6,507 nucleotides of DNA from Candidatus Omnitrophota bacterium (GTDB lineage Bacteria; Omnitrophota; Gorgyraeia; Gygaellales; Profunditerraquicolaceae): NCBI GenBank assembly GCA_028713875.1, contig JAQTNM010000091.1, positions 1 to 6,507 of the forward strand. Direction: 5' to 3'. Under the pieces are notes generated by a model. It had not been told where the DNA came from. It ran no database searches and saw only the letters and a program-made list of their open reading frames with translations. Numbering within the stretch: the first letter of the stretch is position 1; every line of letters begins with the position of its first letter. A program made the translations under genes and the position numbers. Shown here one piece after another: positions 1-6,178 of the stretch.

Positions 1-773
1 TACCCCAGATAATTCAGATGCGAGGCGTCCGGGGAAATATATCTTGATCTACCCTCTCTCTTAAACAGAGACTGGAAATCTCCGGTAAAATCCAGATAAG
101 GGATATTGTATTTATGAGCGAATTCTTTTATAACATTATCCGAAGTATTATAATAAGAAAGCAGTATTAATTTCGCGCCTTTATCACGGCACAATTTTCT
201 TATCCATTCTAACTGATAACTCAAATAATCAACATATCTTTCTTTATAGGCAAGCATATCCTGACTATCCCGCTGTTTATTTCTCCTTACAATGCGATCG
301 AATATTACTTTTAAAAACTTAAAACTTCTTAAATTTTCCAAACGGTATTTAATACTATTAAAAAACGAGGCATCCTGTCCTTCTTTTAGTTCAAAATCGT
401 TATTTCTTCCGGTAAGGAGAATAATGATTTTTGCTTCATGTTTGTTGAAAAATGATTTGAGTTCTTGGGCCTGGCGCTTTGTACTGGCTCCTGGAATACC
501 CAAATTAATGACAGAAAACTTTTGTTCATGGTTATTGAGCGTTAACAATCTTTCCAATTGCGCAGGATAGGTATAGGACATCCCAGTCCCCACGCCAAAG
601 GTGTGAGAATCTCCTACGCAAACTATCCGTATCTCCCCAGGTATGTCCATCTTTGTTCGTCTCTGCCATAATAAATATCTCCCCGAGAGAAACAATGTTA
701 ATTCTAGTATAAGAATAGCGGAGATTAGAACAAAGGTAAGGGGTTTTATGTATTCTTTTAACTTTTTCTTCAT
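1..773 (-). CDS. SGNH/GDSL-type hydrolase, membrane-anchored, C-terminus cut by window edge
   Basis: Partial gene, 257 codons visible; the frame is open to the left edge. The ATG at 773 is the first possible ATG after an in-frame TAA at 789-791. It has no clear Shine-Dalgarno site. The N-terminus has a basic start (MKKKLKEYIK) and one hydrophobic helix at about residues 12-31, giving a single membrane anchor or uncleaved signal with the rest outside the cytoplasm. All SGNH blocks are visible: block I GDSHTFG with nucleophile Ser56, block II Gly around NLGIPGAS (90-97), block III TGRNND (121-126) with Asn125, and block V DASH with Asp249 and His252. The family includes esterases, lipases and carbohydrate O-deacetylases; the substrate cannot be read from the sequence. 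It is separated from the upstream operon by 383 nt of non-coding DNA and is probably transcribed separately. The family call is firm; the exact activity is unknown. Confidence 0.88.
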   Translation of the reverse strand, partial: MKKKLKEYIKPLTFVLISAILILELTLFLSGRYLLWQRRTKMDIPGEIRIVCVGDSHTFGVGTGMSYTYPAQLERLLTLNNHEQKFSVINLGIPGASTKRQAQELKSFFNKHEAKIIILLTGRNNDFELKEGQDASFFNSIKYRLENLRSFKFLKVIFDRIVRRNKQRDSQDMLAYKERYVDYLSYQLEWIRKLCRDKGAKLILLSYYNTSDNVIKEFAHKYNIPYLDFTGDFQSLFKREGRSRYISPDASHLNYLG

Positions 774-1156
774 AAAAAGGAGGGAAAATTAGAATCCCAG
801 AAGGAATTTCTGGAAAAGATTGGTTCGAACTTTATTTTAAGCCCCTCGCATTTACTCGGGGTAAAATATCCTGGAGGATATCAACCCGTTTGTGCTTAAA
901 ATGCCTCTTTCGCCACACGCTACGCCGCATTATTTTAAGGTTTCTAGTAAAGAGCTAAAGCCCCCCCTTTTTCCCATTCTGTCAAGGGGATAACCAGACG
1001 GTGCGTTTACCCTCCGCGGGAGGGGATGGAAATCCAGGATAGAAGCAATTTTACCACAGATTAGAGACAAAAGAAACCAGAAAAACTGTATGCGGGGGAA
1101 TAAATCGACGCCTCTTCAAAGAATGTTTGAATTGGCTTTATCTAGATGGTTAAATA
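774..1156. other. Non-coding intergenic region with several inverted repeats
   Basis: 383 nt between the small CPxC gene and the SGNH hydrolase, with no convincing gene on either strand. It holds short perfect hairpins: CCAGAA/TTCTGG (797-802/808-813), ATATCC/GGATAT (866-871/876-881), CCCTCC/GGAGGG with a GCG loop (1010-1015/1019-1024) and TTCAAA/TTTGAA (1115-1120/1126-1131). It also holds the palindrome GTTCGAAC (823-830) and a run of seven C at 961-967. None of the hairpins is followed by a T-tract in the minus direction, so no intrinsic terminator can be assigned to the operon ending at 1157. A TTGACA hexamer reads on the minus strand at 980-985, but no good -10 box sits at the right spacing. 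The density of inverted repeats suggests a dispersed repeat element or a long structured leader of the SGNH gene; this is inference. Confidence 0.6.
832..939. repeat. Direct and inverted repeat set with mutually exclusive pairings
   Basis: TTATTTTAAG occurs twice in direct orientation, at 832-841 and 930-939. Its complement GCTTAAAAT lies between them at 894-902. The middle copy can pair over nine bases with 834-842 or over eight bases with 932-939, but not both. The first pairing encloses a nested stem, CGGG 857-860 with CCCG 885-888, around the 866-881 hairpin. An alternative stem, CCCC 842-845 with GGGG 858-861, competes with it. This is a switch-like arrangement if transcribed, and it would lie in the 5' leader of the SGNH gene. 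It could equally be the folded unit of an intergenic repeat family. No known riboswitch core was recognised. Confidence 0.4.
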
Positions 1157-1339
1157 TCAAATAAGGTTTCTCTTCTTAGCCAAAAAGTAGATGTTGCAAC
1201 AAGGGCAAATCCTGCTCCAAAGAAAAATTATTTTTGTAAATATTGATCCGGGGTATTTACGGGAAATTATACAAAGAGGGCAAATTCTGTGTATAAAGGA
1301 AAGCGCTATTAAACACTTATCAAAAAATTCTTTCGCCAT
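1157..1339 (-). CDS. Small CPxC-motif protein, possible zinc-binding (hypothetical)
   Basis: 60 residues from the ATG at 1339. This start is preferred over the TTG at 1366 because an AGAGGA Shine-Dalgarno-like sequence lies about 8 nt before it. Two cysteine knuckles are visible, RICPLC (residues 18-23) and RICPCC (44-49), about 24 residues apart, with a basic tail AKKRNLI. Paired CPxC knuckles are typical of small zinc-ribbon proteins, so zinc binding is plausible, but no named family was recognised. The gene begins 42 nt after the stop of the amidase lipoprotein and has the same orientation, so it could be the last gene of the operon. An antisense frame of similar length overlaps it; the minus frame is preferred for its ribosome binding site, strand and Cys pattern. 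It may still be spurious. Confidence 0.4.
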   Translation of the reverse strand: MAKEFFDKCLIALSFIHRICPLCIISRKYPGSIFTKIIFLWSRICPCCNIYFLAKKRNLI

Positions 1340-1381
1340 ATTCTTGTCCTCTTTGTCATCTTGCAATTCCTAAAGCACCTC

Positions 1382-2134
1382 TCAATCCAGCCGTTTTTTA
1401 AATTCTTTCCAGGGAAAATACCCGCCCGGACATTCTGTCTTTGCCCCCCTAACCTGCCCATGTCCAATGATATTTTTAAGTGGGATTTTGTAATAATCGC
1501 GCAAGATATTAACAAGATAAACTAACGAATCAAGCTGTTTCTGAGAAACTTTCTCTTCATTGAAGTTGCCGACTAAGCAAATTCCTATCCCTTTATAATT
1601 CATGCCATCAGCCTGACAGTGTGCGCCGTCTTGCTGTTTAATCCAGCGGGGCGAGATCTCAATCTGGCCGTCTTCTTTGCCTTCGGTGCCATTATCTATC
1701 ACGAAATGATAACCTAAATTTGCCCAGCCTCGGGAACGATGAAACTTATAAAAACGCAAAGCATTGCCTTCCTCTGTCGCGCTGTGATGGATTATAATGT
1801 ATCTCCACTTATTCGAGCGGTATAAAGGAATTACCGGCCTGATCGGCGCTGCCTTAGGGATTACTAACCGTTGCCCCATCTTTAATTCTCTCGCTTTAGT
1901 TAAATTATTTACCCGCATAACATCTTCCATTCTGACATCGTATATTTTGCTTATATGCCAAATTGTTTCTCCCGGACCTACGATATGAAATACGTCCTGC
2001 CTTAAAACAGGCAGTGATGATTGCGGATAAATTTCTTTTACGGGGTAACCCGGCACTTCAGGCGTAATTGTAGCGCAAGAGCTTAAAATAACCGGCAATA
2101 GTATAACTAACCCTAAAAGGGCTAACTTCTTCAT
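1382..2134 (-). CDS. Lipoprotein with LysM and N-acetylmuramoyl-L-alanine amidase (amidase_2/PGRP) domains
   Basis: 250 residues. The N-terminus is a lipoprotein signal: MKK, a hydrophobic core, and lipobox LSSC ending at Cys20, with Ala at +2 (no inner-membrane retention Asp), so outer-membrane anchoring is likely in a diderm. A LysM peptidoglycan-binding repeat spans about 49-93 (HIVGPGETIWHISKIY ... LVIP). A zinc amidase of the T7 lysozyme/PGRP fold spans about 110-250, cleaving the bond between MurNAc and L-Ala. The visible catalytic set is IIIHHSAT with zinc ligand His116, GYHF with Tyr142, GHGQ with His225, and KTECPG with Lys232 and Cys235, matching the usual His/His/Cys ligands. It is therefore expected to be active in wall remodelling or recycling in the periplasm. 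The start lies 6 nt after the feoB stop; no strong Shine-Dalgarno is visible, so translation may depend on coupling. Its link with iron uptake is positional only. Confidence 0.93.
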   Translation of the reverse strand: MKKLALLGLVILLPVILSSCATITPEVPGYPVKEIYPQSSLPVLRQDVFHIVGPGETIWHISKIYDVRMEDVMRVNNLTKARELKMGQRLVIPKAAPIRPVIPLYRSNKWRYIIIHHSATEEGNALRFYKFHRSRGWANLGYHFVIDNGTEGKEDGQIEISPRWIKQQDGAHCQADGMNYKGIGICLVGNFNEEKVSQKQLDSLVYLVNILRDYYKIPLKNIIGHGQVRGAKTECPGGYFPWKEFKKRLD

Positions 2135-2140
2135 TCTAAT

Positions 2141-3856
2141 TTATAATATCAGATTAAGGATTGCCCCTACCGAAGCTGCCACAAATATCATAATCAAAGC
2201 GGCCTTAAGCATATCTTTTACCCCCAGCTCCCGGATTAAAACTACAAAAGTAGCAATACAGGGAAAATATACGGCTAAGATTGTAGAACCGATTACCAGC
2301 TGTTTAGTGGTTAAATTAAGCGGCCCGAGCATGCCCACGGCGACATCTTTTCTTAAAAACCCGACTATCAACGCAGAAATAGCTTCTTTGGGAAGCCCCC
2401 ATAGCCCGGTCAAAACCGGAGTAAAGATATAAGCAAAGAAATCTATTATTCTTAGCATGTAGAGAATATTCACAAAAAGCACTCCCAGGAGCACAAAAGG
2501 CAGGGCCTCACTTAAAAAACCGGATAAACGCATCCAAAGTTTCTTAATCACTGCTTGAATCTGAGGTATCCGATAAGGGGGAATTTCAACTAACATCTCG
2601 GGGCTTGCGCCTTTTAAAACCCTATTTAATATTAAACCTTTACTCACTAAAAGCACAAAAAGAGTGAAAAATACAACCGCTACGTATTTGCCTCCCCTCT
2701 GCCCAACTAATCCCACAATCATGGCAATCTGCGCCATGCAGGGAATAGCAACTGCCATTAAAGTAACGGCGATAAATTTCTCGCGCCTTTCTTCTAATAT
2801 CCGGGTAGCCAGCGCTCCCGGGACATTGCATCCTAAACCTAAAATAAAGGGGATTATCGCATACCCATGAAGACCCAAGTGATGCATAAAATTATCCATT
2901 AAAACCGCTAAACGAGGAAGATAGCCGAAATCTTCCAGAATTCCTAACACAAGATAAAAACTAAAGATATAAGGCAAAACCATACCAACAGGCACAAAAA
3001 GACCGGAAGTTAAAAGCCCGAAAGATTGGCCAAAATTTATACTGCCCCCGATTAGATTCCCGATTAAGATATGATACAAAAATGTCCCCTCGCCTAAAAA
3101 AACGCTCAATTTCATCATTAAGGGAAGCCATAACTTTGTAAACAAGGGCTCAAATAAATAACCGATTAAACTTTCTCCGATAAAGCGGATTACCCAAAAA
3201 GCGCAATATACAACACCTATAGCGATTGGCAGTCCGGTAAGCGGCTTGATGCTTAGATCTTCTAACCTTTCTAACAATGTATGATGGCGGTGTGTTAACT
3301 TTTGAACTTCTTCCACGATTTTACCCATCTTTTCCCATCTCTGGCCATCAGAGGAAACAGGCGAGTTTAAAGTTCTTGCTTCGGGCAGGCGGCTGATTAA
3401 TTCTTTAATACCCTCACCGGTTAAGCCGCAGGTAGAGACAACCGGTACCCCTAGTTGTTCTTCCAATTTCTTAATATCAATATGAATTCCGCGGTGCTTG
3501 GTATCATCCCACATATTCAAAGCTACGATTACCGGGATATCTTTCTCCAATAGCTGTAATGTTAAATAAAGATTTCTTTCTAAGTTTGTGGCATCAACAA
3601 CATTAACAACCAAACCTCCTTCTTGCAACATCCGGCATGCCACGTCTTCAGCCTTACAGGTCGGCTCTAAGGTGTACGTCCCCGGAACGTCTATAATCAT
3701 TGCTGTTTCATCGCCAAGTTTTATCTTGCCTTGAGTAAACTCTACCGTTGTTCCGGGATAATTAGAAATTATTACTCTTGCCCCGGTAAGCCGGGAAAAT
3801 ATGGCGCTCTTTCCTACGTTAGGATTGCCCATTAATAAAATCTTTTCTATCTTCAT
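2141..3856 (-). CDS. feoB: Ferrous iron transport protein B, short form
   Basis: 571 residues. FeoB is an inner-membrane Fe(II) transporter with an N-terminal G domain. Visible G motifs: G1 GNPNVGKS (10-17), G2 within NYPGTTVEF (Thr36/37), G3 DVPG (56-59), G4 NMWD (114-117) and G5 around STCG (141-144). A short linker (about 152-205) replaces the longer GDI region of typical FeoB. About ten hydrophobic segments follow from residue 209. Gate repeat 1 has GCNVPG (342-347); gate repeat 2 has FLRKD (500-504) and YFPCIAT (530-536). The usual SCGARLP stretch after the first gate is replaced by IPCMAQ (371-376). The protein is about 200 residues shorter than E. coli FeoB (773) and ends in a membrane helix without a cytosolic tail. 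The start ATG overlaps the feoA stop (ATGA), with GGAAG about 8 nt before it. Fe(II) is the default substrate; Mn(II) or another metal is possible given the altered motif. Confidence 0.95.
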   Translation of the reverse strand: MKIEKILLMGNPNVGKSAIFSRLTGARVIISNYPGTTVEFTQGKIKLGDETAMIIDVPGTYTLEPTCKAEDVACRMLQEGGLVVNVVDATNLERNLYLTLQLLEKDIPVIVALNMWDDTKHRGIHIDIKKLEEQLGVPVVSTCGLTGEGIKELISRLPEARTLNSPVSSDGQRWEKMGKIVEEVQKLTHRHHTLLERLEDLSIKPLTGLPIAIGVVYCAFWVIRFIGESLIGYLFEPLFTKLWLPLMMKLSVFLGEGTFLYHILIGNLIGGSINFGQSFGLLTSGLFVPVGMVLPYIFSFYLVLGILEDFGYLPRLAVLMDNFMHHLGLHGYAIIPFILGLGCNVPGALATRILEERREKFIAVTLMAVAIPCMAQIAMIVGLVGQRGGKYVAVVFFTLFVLLVSKGLILNRVLKGASPEMLVEIPPYRIPQIQAVIKKLWMRLSGFLSEALPFVLLGVLFVNILYMLRIIDFFAYIFTPVLTGLWGLPKEAISALIVGFLRKDVAVGMLGPLNLTTKQLVIGSTILAVYFPCIATFVVLIRELGVKDMLKAALIMIFVAASVGAILNLIL

Positions 3857-4086
3857 CTTTTGACTTCCACCAGGATTCTCTTGGCCATACCAAAACCAAT
3901 AGCAACCTGCATATTATCTACCTCTACTGTCTGGGGGCCGCGCCAGAAATGAGAGCTCACCTTAGTAATTTTCTTCCCCGGCCGCACGCCGAGACTTTGT
4001 AATTTTCTTATGAATCCGTGGCCGCCCTGAATCTCTTTTACTATACCGGTTTCTCCCGGCTGCATTTGAATCAAATCTATGCTCAT
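3853..4086 (-). CDS. feoA: Ferrous iron transport protein A (FeoA, SH3-like)
   Basis: 77 residues, the usual length for FeoA, a small cytosolic SH3-fold protein that acts with FeoB. The typical pattern is visible: an early PGETGIV (10-16) turn, GGHGFIRKLQSLGVRPGKKI in the middle (the conserved region of the form L..lGv.pG..i), and a closing ...VAIGFGMAKRILV (61-73) strand pair. The start at 4086 lies 5 nt after the stop of the methyltransferase gene, with a weak purine-rich AAGAGA before it. The stop overlaps the feoB start by ATGA, so FeoA and FeoB are translationally coupled. No Fur-like or DtxR-like operator is visible directly upstream, consistent with feoA being internal to a longer transcript. 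Confidence 0.94.
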   Translation of the reverse strand: MSIDLIQMQPGETGIVKEIQGGHGFIRKLQSLGVRPGKKITKVSSHFWRGPQTVEVDNMQVAIGFGMAKRILVEVKR

Positions 4087-4091
4087 TTCGC

Positions 4092-4712
4092 TTATCTCTT
4101 TTTTGCCGATATTACTACAAACCCGCCTTTACCAAAGCCTTTCCTGGGCTTCTCAACTGAATTCATCTCATCAGGTAAAATAGATATTGTCTGATAATAA
4201 GAAAAGGATCCGAAACCCGTTTCCTTAAGCAAATCCGTCACTTCCTTGACGCTTAAGAATTTTGCCTGCTTATAGAATGCGCTTTTCTTCCTCCGGTAAA
4301 ATTTACCCAGAAAGCTTTCTTTATCTACTATGCCGATTACTATTCTGCCGTTTTTCTTTAAAACCCGAGCTGCTTCTTCAAGAATTTTTTTAGGGTTTTT
4401 TACGAAACATAAAGTGATAATAATCGCTACGTAGCCAAAAGCCTCGTTTAAAAAAGGGGTATCTTCGCCAAAACCCAAGCGGACATTCACGCCTCTGCCT
4501 TGAGCAAGCTCAAGCATATTCCGGCAAGGGTCTATCCCCATTGTAATGCCTAAGCTGGCGGCAAACCTGCCTGTACCCACGCCAATTTCTAAACCTCTTT
4601 CGTCCTGCGGCAGGGCCTTTTTTATTGCCTCCAGTTCTGACAAAAATGCAAATTGGTGCTTGTCATACCATGCGTCATATTTCTTATAATATTTATCGAA
4701 GGCGCCATTCAT
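4092..4712 (-). CDS. Class I SAM-dependent methyltransferase (Methyltransf_11-like)
   Basis: 206 residues, a single Rossmann-type methyltransferase domain in the cytoplasm. Motif I is LEIGVGTGRF (41-50). The acidic residue that binds the ribose is Asp61 in GIDPC. A post-motif region, GFGEDTPF (80-87), matches the 'G.ae.lPf' segment of Methyltransf_11 proteins, and the motif III area is VLKKNGRIVIGI (117-128). An N-terminal segment, FDKYYKKYDAWYDKHQFAF, resembles the lead-in helix of UbiE/Methyltransf_11 relatives. The acceptor is unknown; small-molecule or metalloid methylation is possible but nothing here selects one. The ATG at 4712 overlaps the stop of the J-domain gene (ATGA), with GGAG about 12 nt before it, and feoA starts 5 nt after its stop. 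Its constant coupling to both neighbours suggests a shared role. Confidence 0.88.
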   Translation of the reverse strand: MNGAFDKYYKKYDAWYDKHQFAFLSELEAIKKALPQDERGLEIGVGTGRFAASLGITMGIDPCRNMLELAQGRGVNVRLGFGEDTPFLNEAFGYVAIIITLCFVKNPKKILEEAARVLKKNGRIVIGIVDKESFLGKFYRRKKSAFYKQAKFLSVKEVTDLLKETGFGSFSYYQTISILPDEMNSVEKPRKGFGKGGFVVISAKKR

Positions 4713-5026
4713 AAATCCAAATCTCCGAACCAGCCGTCATAAAACCTTTTAAGATGCTCGTATTCCTCTTTAGACATAGTATTTTTCTTGACTTCTTTCT
4801 CTCTAAAAGAATACCGGTAATTCGCGCAGTAGCTTCCGATAATATCCTTGGCGTGGTTTATCTTTTTAAGCATTTCCTCGCAGTGTTTCTTATCTTTATC
4901 CTTGCATCTATCAGGATGATATTTAAGGGCTAAACGCCTAAAGGCCTCTTTAACCTCTTCTATGCCTGCTTCTTCGCCTAACCCTAAAATCTTTCTTGCT
5001 TCATCAATCTGCTTAAAATTCGTCAT
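4709..5026 (-). CDS. Minimal J-domain (DnaJ-like) protein
   Basis: 105 residues. The J domain occupies about residues 6-66, with helix II basic (EAFRRLALKY), the diagnostic HPD at 37-39, and helix III KKINHAKDIIG. J proteins stimulate the ATPase of an Hsp70 partner. There is no G/F region, zinc domain or client domain, so this is a class C co-chaperone of very small size. Three Cys occur at 41, 49 and 67, two of them just after HPD, in an otherwise Lys/Asp-rich loop. The C-terminal tail has SKEEYEHLKRFYDGWFGDL (85-103), an aromatic acidic motif that could be a docking site. The start at 5026 is 1 nt past the OsmC-like stop, with AGGA about 8 nt before it; the stop overlaps the methyltransferase start. 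The role is unknown; it may help assembly or turnover of a product of this operon. Confidence 0.88.
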   Translation of the reverse strand: MTNFKQIDEARKILGLGEEAGIEEVKEAFRRLALKYHPDRCKDKDKKHCEEMLKKINHAKDIIGSYCANYRYSFREKEVKKNTMSKEEYEHLKRFYDGWFGDLDL

Positions 5027-5027
5027 A

Positions 5028-5480
5028 TCATAATCCTATTTTTATTTCCGGGTAAATGTTGACTTTACATGTAATAAAATTTAATATAAAGCAATTCTTT
5101 ACGGCAAGCTCTATAAGCTCTTTCGCTTCCCCGGTCTGGATGTCTGAAGCAACTGTTATCTGAGGCCGGATTTTAATTTCAGTAAACATAAGCCTATCTT
5201 CAACTTTTTCGATAACGCCCTCAGCCTCACTTTCATAACCCAAGAATTCAAAGCCGCTTTTTTTAGCAGAATCTGCAAAGGCATCCTTTATGAAACCCTC
5301 TACTGAAGCTACAAATAGCTCCTGCGGTGTCCGCATACCTTCGTGTTTTTTAGATTCCGGGGGTGCGGCTATTTCAATGGTTTGCCTGCCAAGTGAACAT
5401 AGGAACGCTTTCTTTTCTTCGTCCCAAGTTACAACTGTTTTATGGGTGAATCTTTTATTGTCCTTTGTTATACCTTCCAT
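5028..5480 (-). CDS. OsmC/Ohr-family protein lacking the first catalytic cysteine
   Basis: 150 residues from the ATG at 5480, chosen over the TTG at 5507 because a strong AGGGGG Shine-Dalgarno-like run lies about 6-11 nt before it. The OsmC fold is supported by the N-terminal beta strands (THKTVVTWDEEKKAFLC), the central helix TPQELFVASVEGFIKDAFAD (51-70), the strand region TEIKIRPQITVAS and the second helix ELIELAVKNCFI (121-132). Classical OsmC/Ohr proteins reduce organic peroxides with two Cys, one in each helix. Here the second is present (Cys130), but the position of the first is Phe63. Peroxidase activity by the standard mechanism is therefore unlikely; a binding or carrier role is possible. 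Other Cys are at 28 and 137. It sits 61 nt after the membrane-protein gene and 1 nt before the J-domain gene. Confidence 0.85.
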   Translation of the reverse strand: MEGITKDNKRFTHKTVVTWDEEKKAFLCSLGRQTIEIAAPPESKKHEGMRTPQELFVASVEGFIKDAFADSAKKSGFEFLGYESEAEGVIEKVEDRLMFTEIKIRPQITVASDIQTGEAKELIELAVKNCFILNFITCKVNIYPEIKIGL

Positions 5481-5485
5481 TTTCC

Positions 5486-5491
5486 GCCCCC
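5486..5491 (-). promoter_or_regulatory. Ribosome binding site deciding the OsmC-like start
   Basis: An AGGGGG run on the minus strand a few bases before the ATG at 5480. It favours this ATG over the TTG at 5507, which would add nine basic residues (RVKRRGRK) not typical of OsmC proteins. Confidence 0.5.
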
Positions 5492-5541
5492 TTCTCTTTA
5501 CGCGCAATAATAAATACGGTCTCGTGCATATATTAGACTTT

Positions 5542-6174
5542 CTATTTTGTTCTATTGTTTTTTACAAACAATAACGGAAAAACTATATCGCTTACGCAGC
5601 AAGGGAGCCAGACCGCTAAAAATAAAAATATAAAAATAGCAACATATGAAAACCAGCTTAAAATTGCTATCTTTGCCATAATCATATGAAATAAAGACGC
5701 CCAGGTGCTTAACAATACATGGCCGGCATGGGGGAATTTTGTTCTTGGTTTAAAATAGGCAATAACTATGCCTAAAATAGCCAAAGGATTAACCAGCCAC
5801 CATTTTTCAATGAAGCCAAGGTGTATTCCTCTGTTAGGCATACCCAGCATGGATTCGGCCACATAAGGGATCAGTGAATCGCTTATGGTAGCGATCCCTA
5901 CGGAGCCAAAATAGCCTATTATAATTAAAGCCCAGAAATTACATTTTCCTTTTATGCAATTTACGCCTATGCTGGGGCAGGTATGAAGTTTATACATTGC
6001 CGCGGTAACTAGCGCGCTTAAAAAAACATGCAGAGGATGAAGCACGTAAAAGATATTATACGAAACCTTATAAGGCAATTTTAACGAAAACGCCATAATA
6101 GCTATTCCCGTGAGTGCGCCAAATATCGTAAAAGGCGCGTGCCTCTTTAGTTCCTTTAAAATCTGCCCTGCCAT
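5542..6174 (-). CDS. Polytopic membrane protein, His/Cys-rich, unrecognised family
   Basis: 210 residues, about five or six hydrophobic segments (roughly 14-30, 41-61, 80-101, 127-141, 153-172 and 175-201). I recognise no named family. The sequence has an unusual number of polar and metal-type residues near or in the helices: HPLH (46-49), His64, Asp99, His118, HAGH (149-152), His163, and CCVSD (192-196). A loop has three Cys in CPSIGVNCIKGKC (66-78). This pattern could indicate metal or heme binding, or a transporter/permease with a metal-linked substrate, but it is only a pattern. ATG at 6174 with AGAGG at about 6184-6188, inside the last codons of the upstream MBL-fold gene, 4 nt from its stop. 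The tight spacing to that gene suggests a functional pair. Confidence 0.85.
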   Translation of the reverse strand: MAGQILKELKRHAPFTIFGALTGIAIMAFSLKLPYKVSYNIFYVLHPLHVFLSALVTAAMYKLHTCPSIGVNCIKGKCNFWALIIIGYFGSVGIATISDSLIPYVAESMLGMPNRGIHLGFIEKWWLVNPLAILGIVIAYFKPRTKFPHAGHVLLSTWASLFHMIMAKIAILSWFSYVAIFIFLFLAVWLPCCVSDIVFPLLFVKNNRTK

Positions 6175-6178
6175 TTTA

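Noticed and set aside
292..570. Plus-strand frame of 92 codons
   Set aside because: It lies antisense inside the SGNH hydrolase, whose catalytic motifs are all on the minus strand. The plus frame shows no recognisable domain.
822..830. GGTTCGAAC, which looks like a tRNA or tmRNA T-arm
   Set aside because: No matching T-stem, anticodon arm or acceptor stem could be built on either strand; GTTCGAAC is simply an 8-bp palindrome.
776..958. Plus-strand frame open for about 60 codons, with AGGAGG at 778-783 before an ATT codon
   Set aside because: There is no ATG, GTG or TTG at the right place, the product is very basic without known motifs, and the region is better explained by inverted repeats.
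980..985. TTGACA on the minus strand as a -35 box for the SGNH gene
   Set aside because: No acceptable -10 hexamer occurs at 16-19 nt spacing (the bases there are GGCTTT-like), so a promoter is not supported.
1191..1373. Plus-strand frame of 60 codons
   Set aside because: Antisense to the CPxC candidate, with no domain and an orientation opposite to all neighbours. Its internal similarity comes from the repeated RICPxC codons on the other strand.
1309..1515. Minus-strand frame of 68 codons
   Set aside because: Most of it overlaps the C-terminus of the amidase in another frame; no domain is seen.
5530..5535. TAATAT on the minus strand as a -10 box for an internal promoter before the OsmC-like gene
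   Set aside because: No -35-like hexamer lies at a usual distance; in AT-rich DNA this hexamer is expected by chance.
5554..5572. ATTGTTT/AAACAAT hairpin as a terminator after the membrane-protein gene
   Set aside because: It lies within the last codons of the gene, is almost purely AT, and no T-tract follows it on the minus strand.
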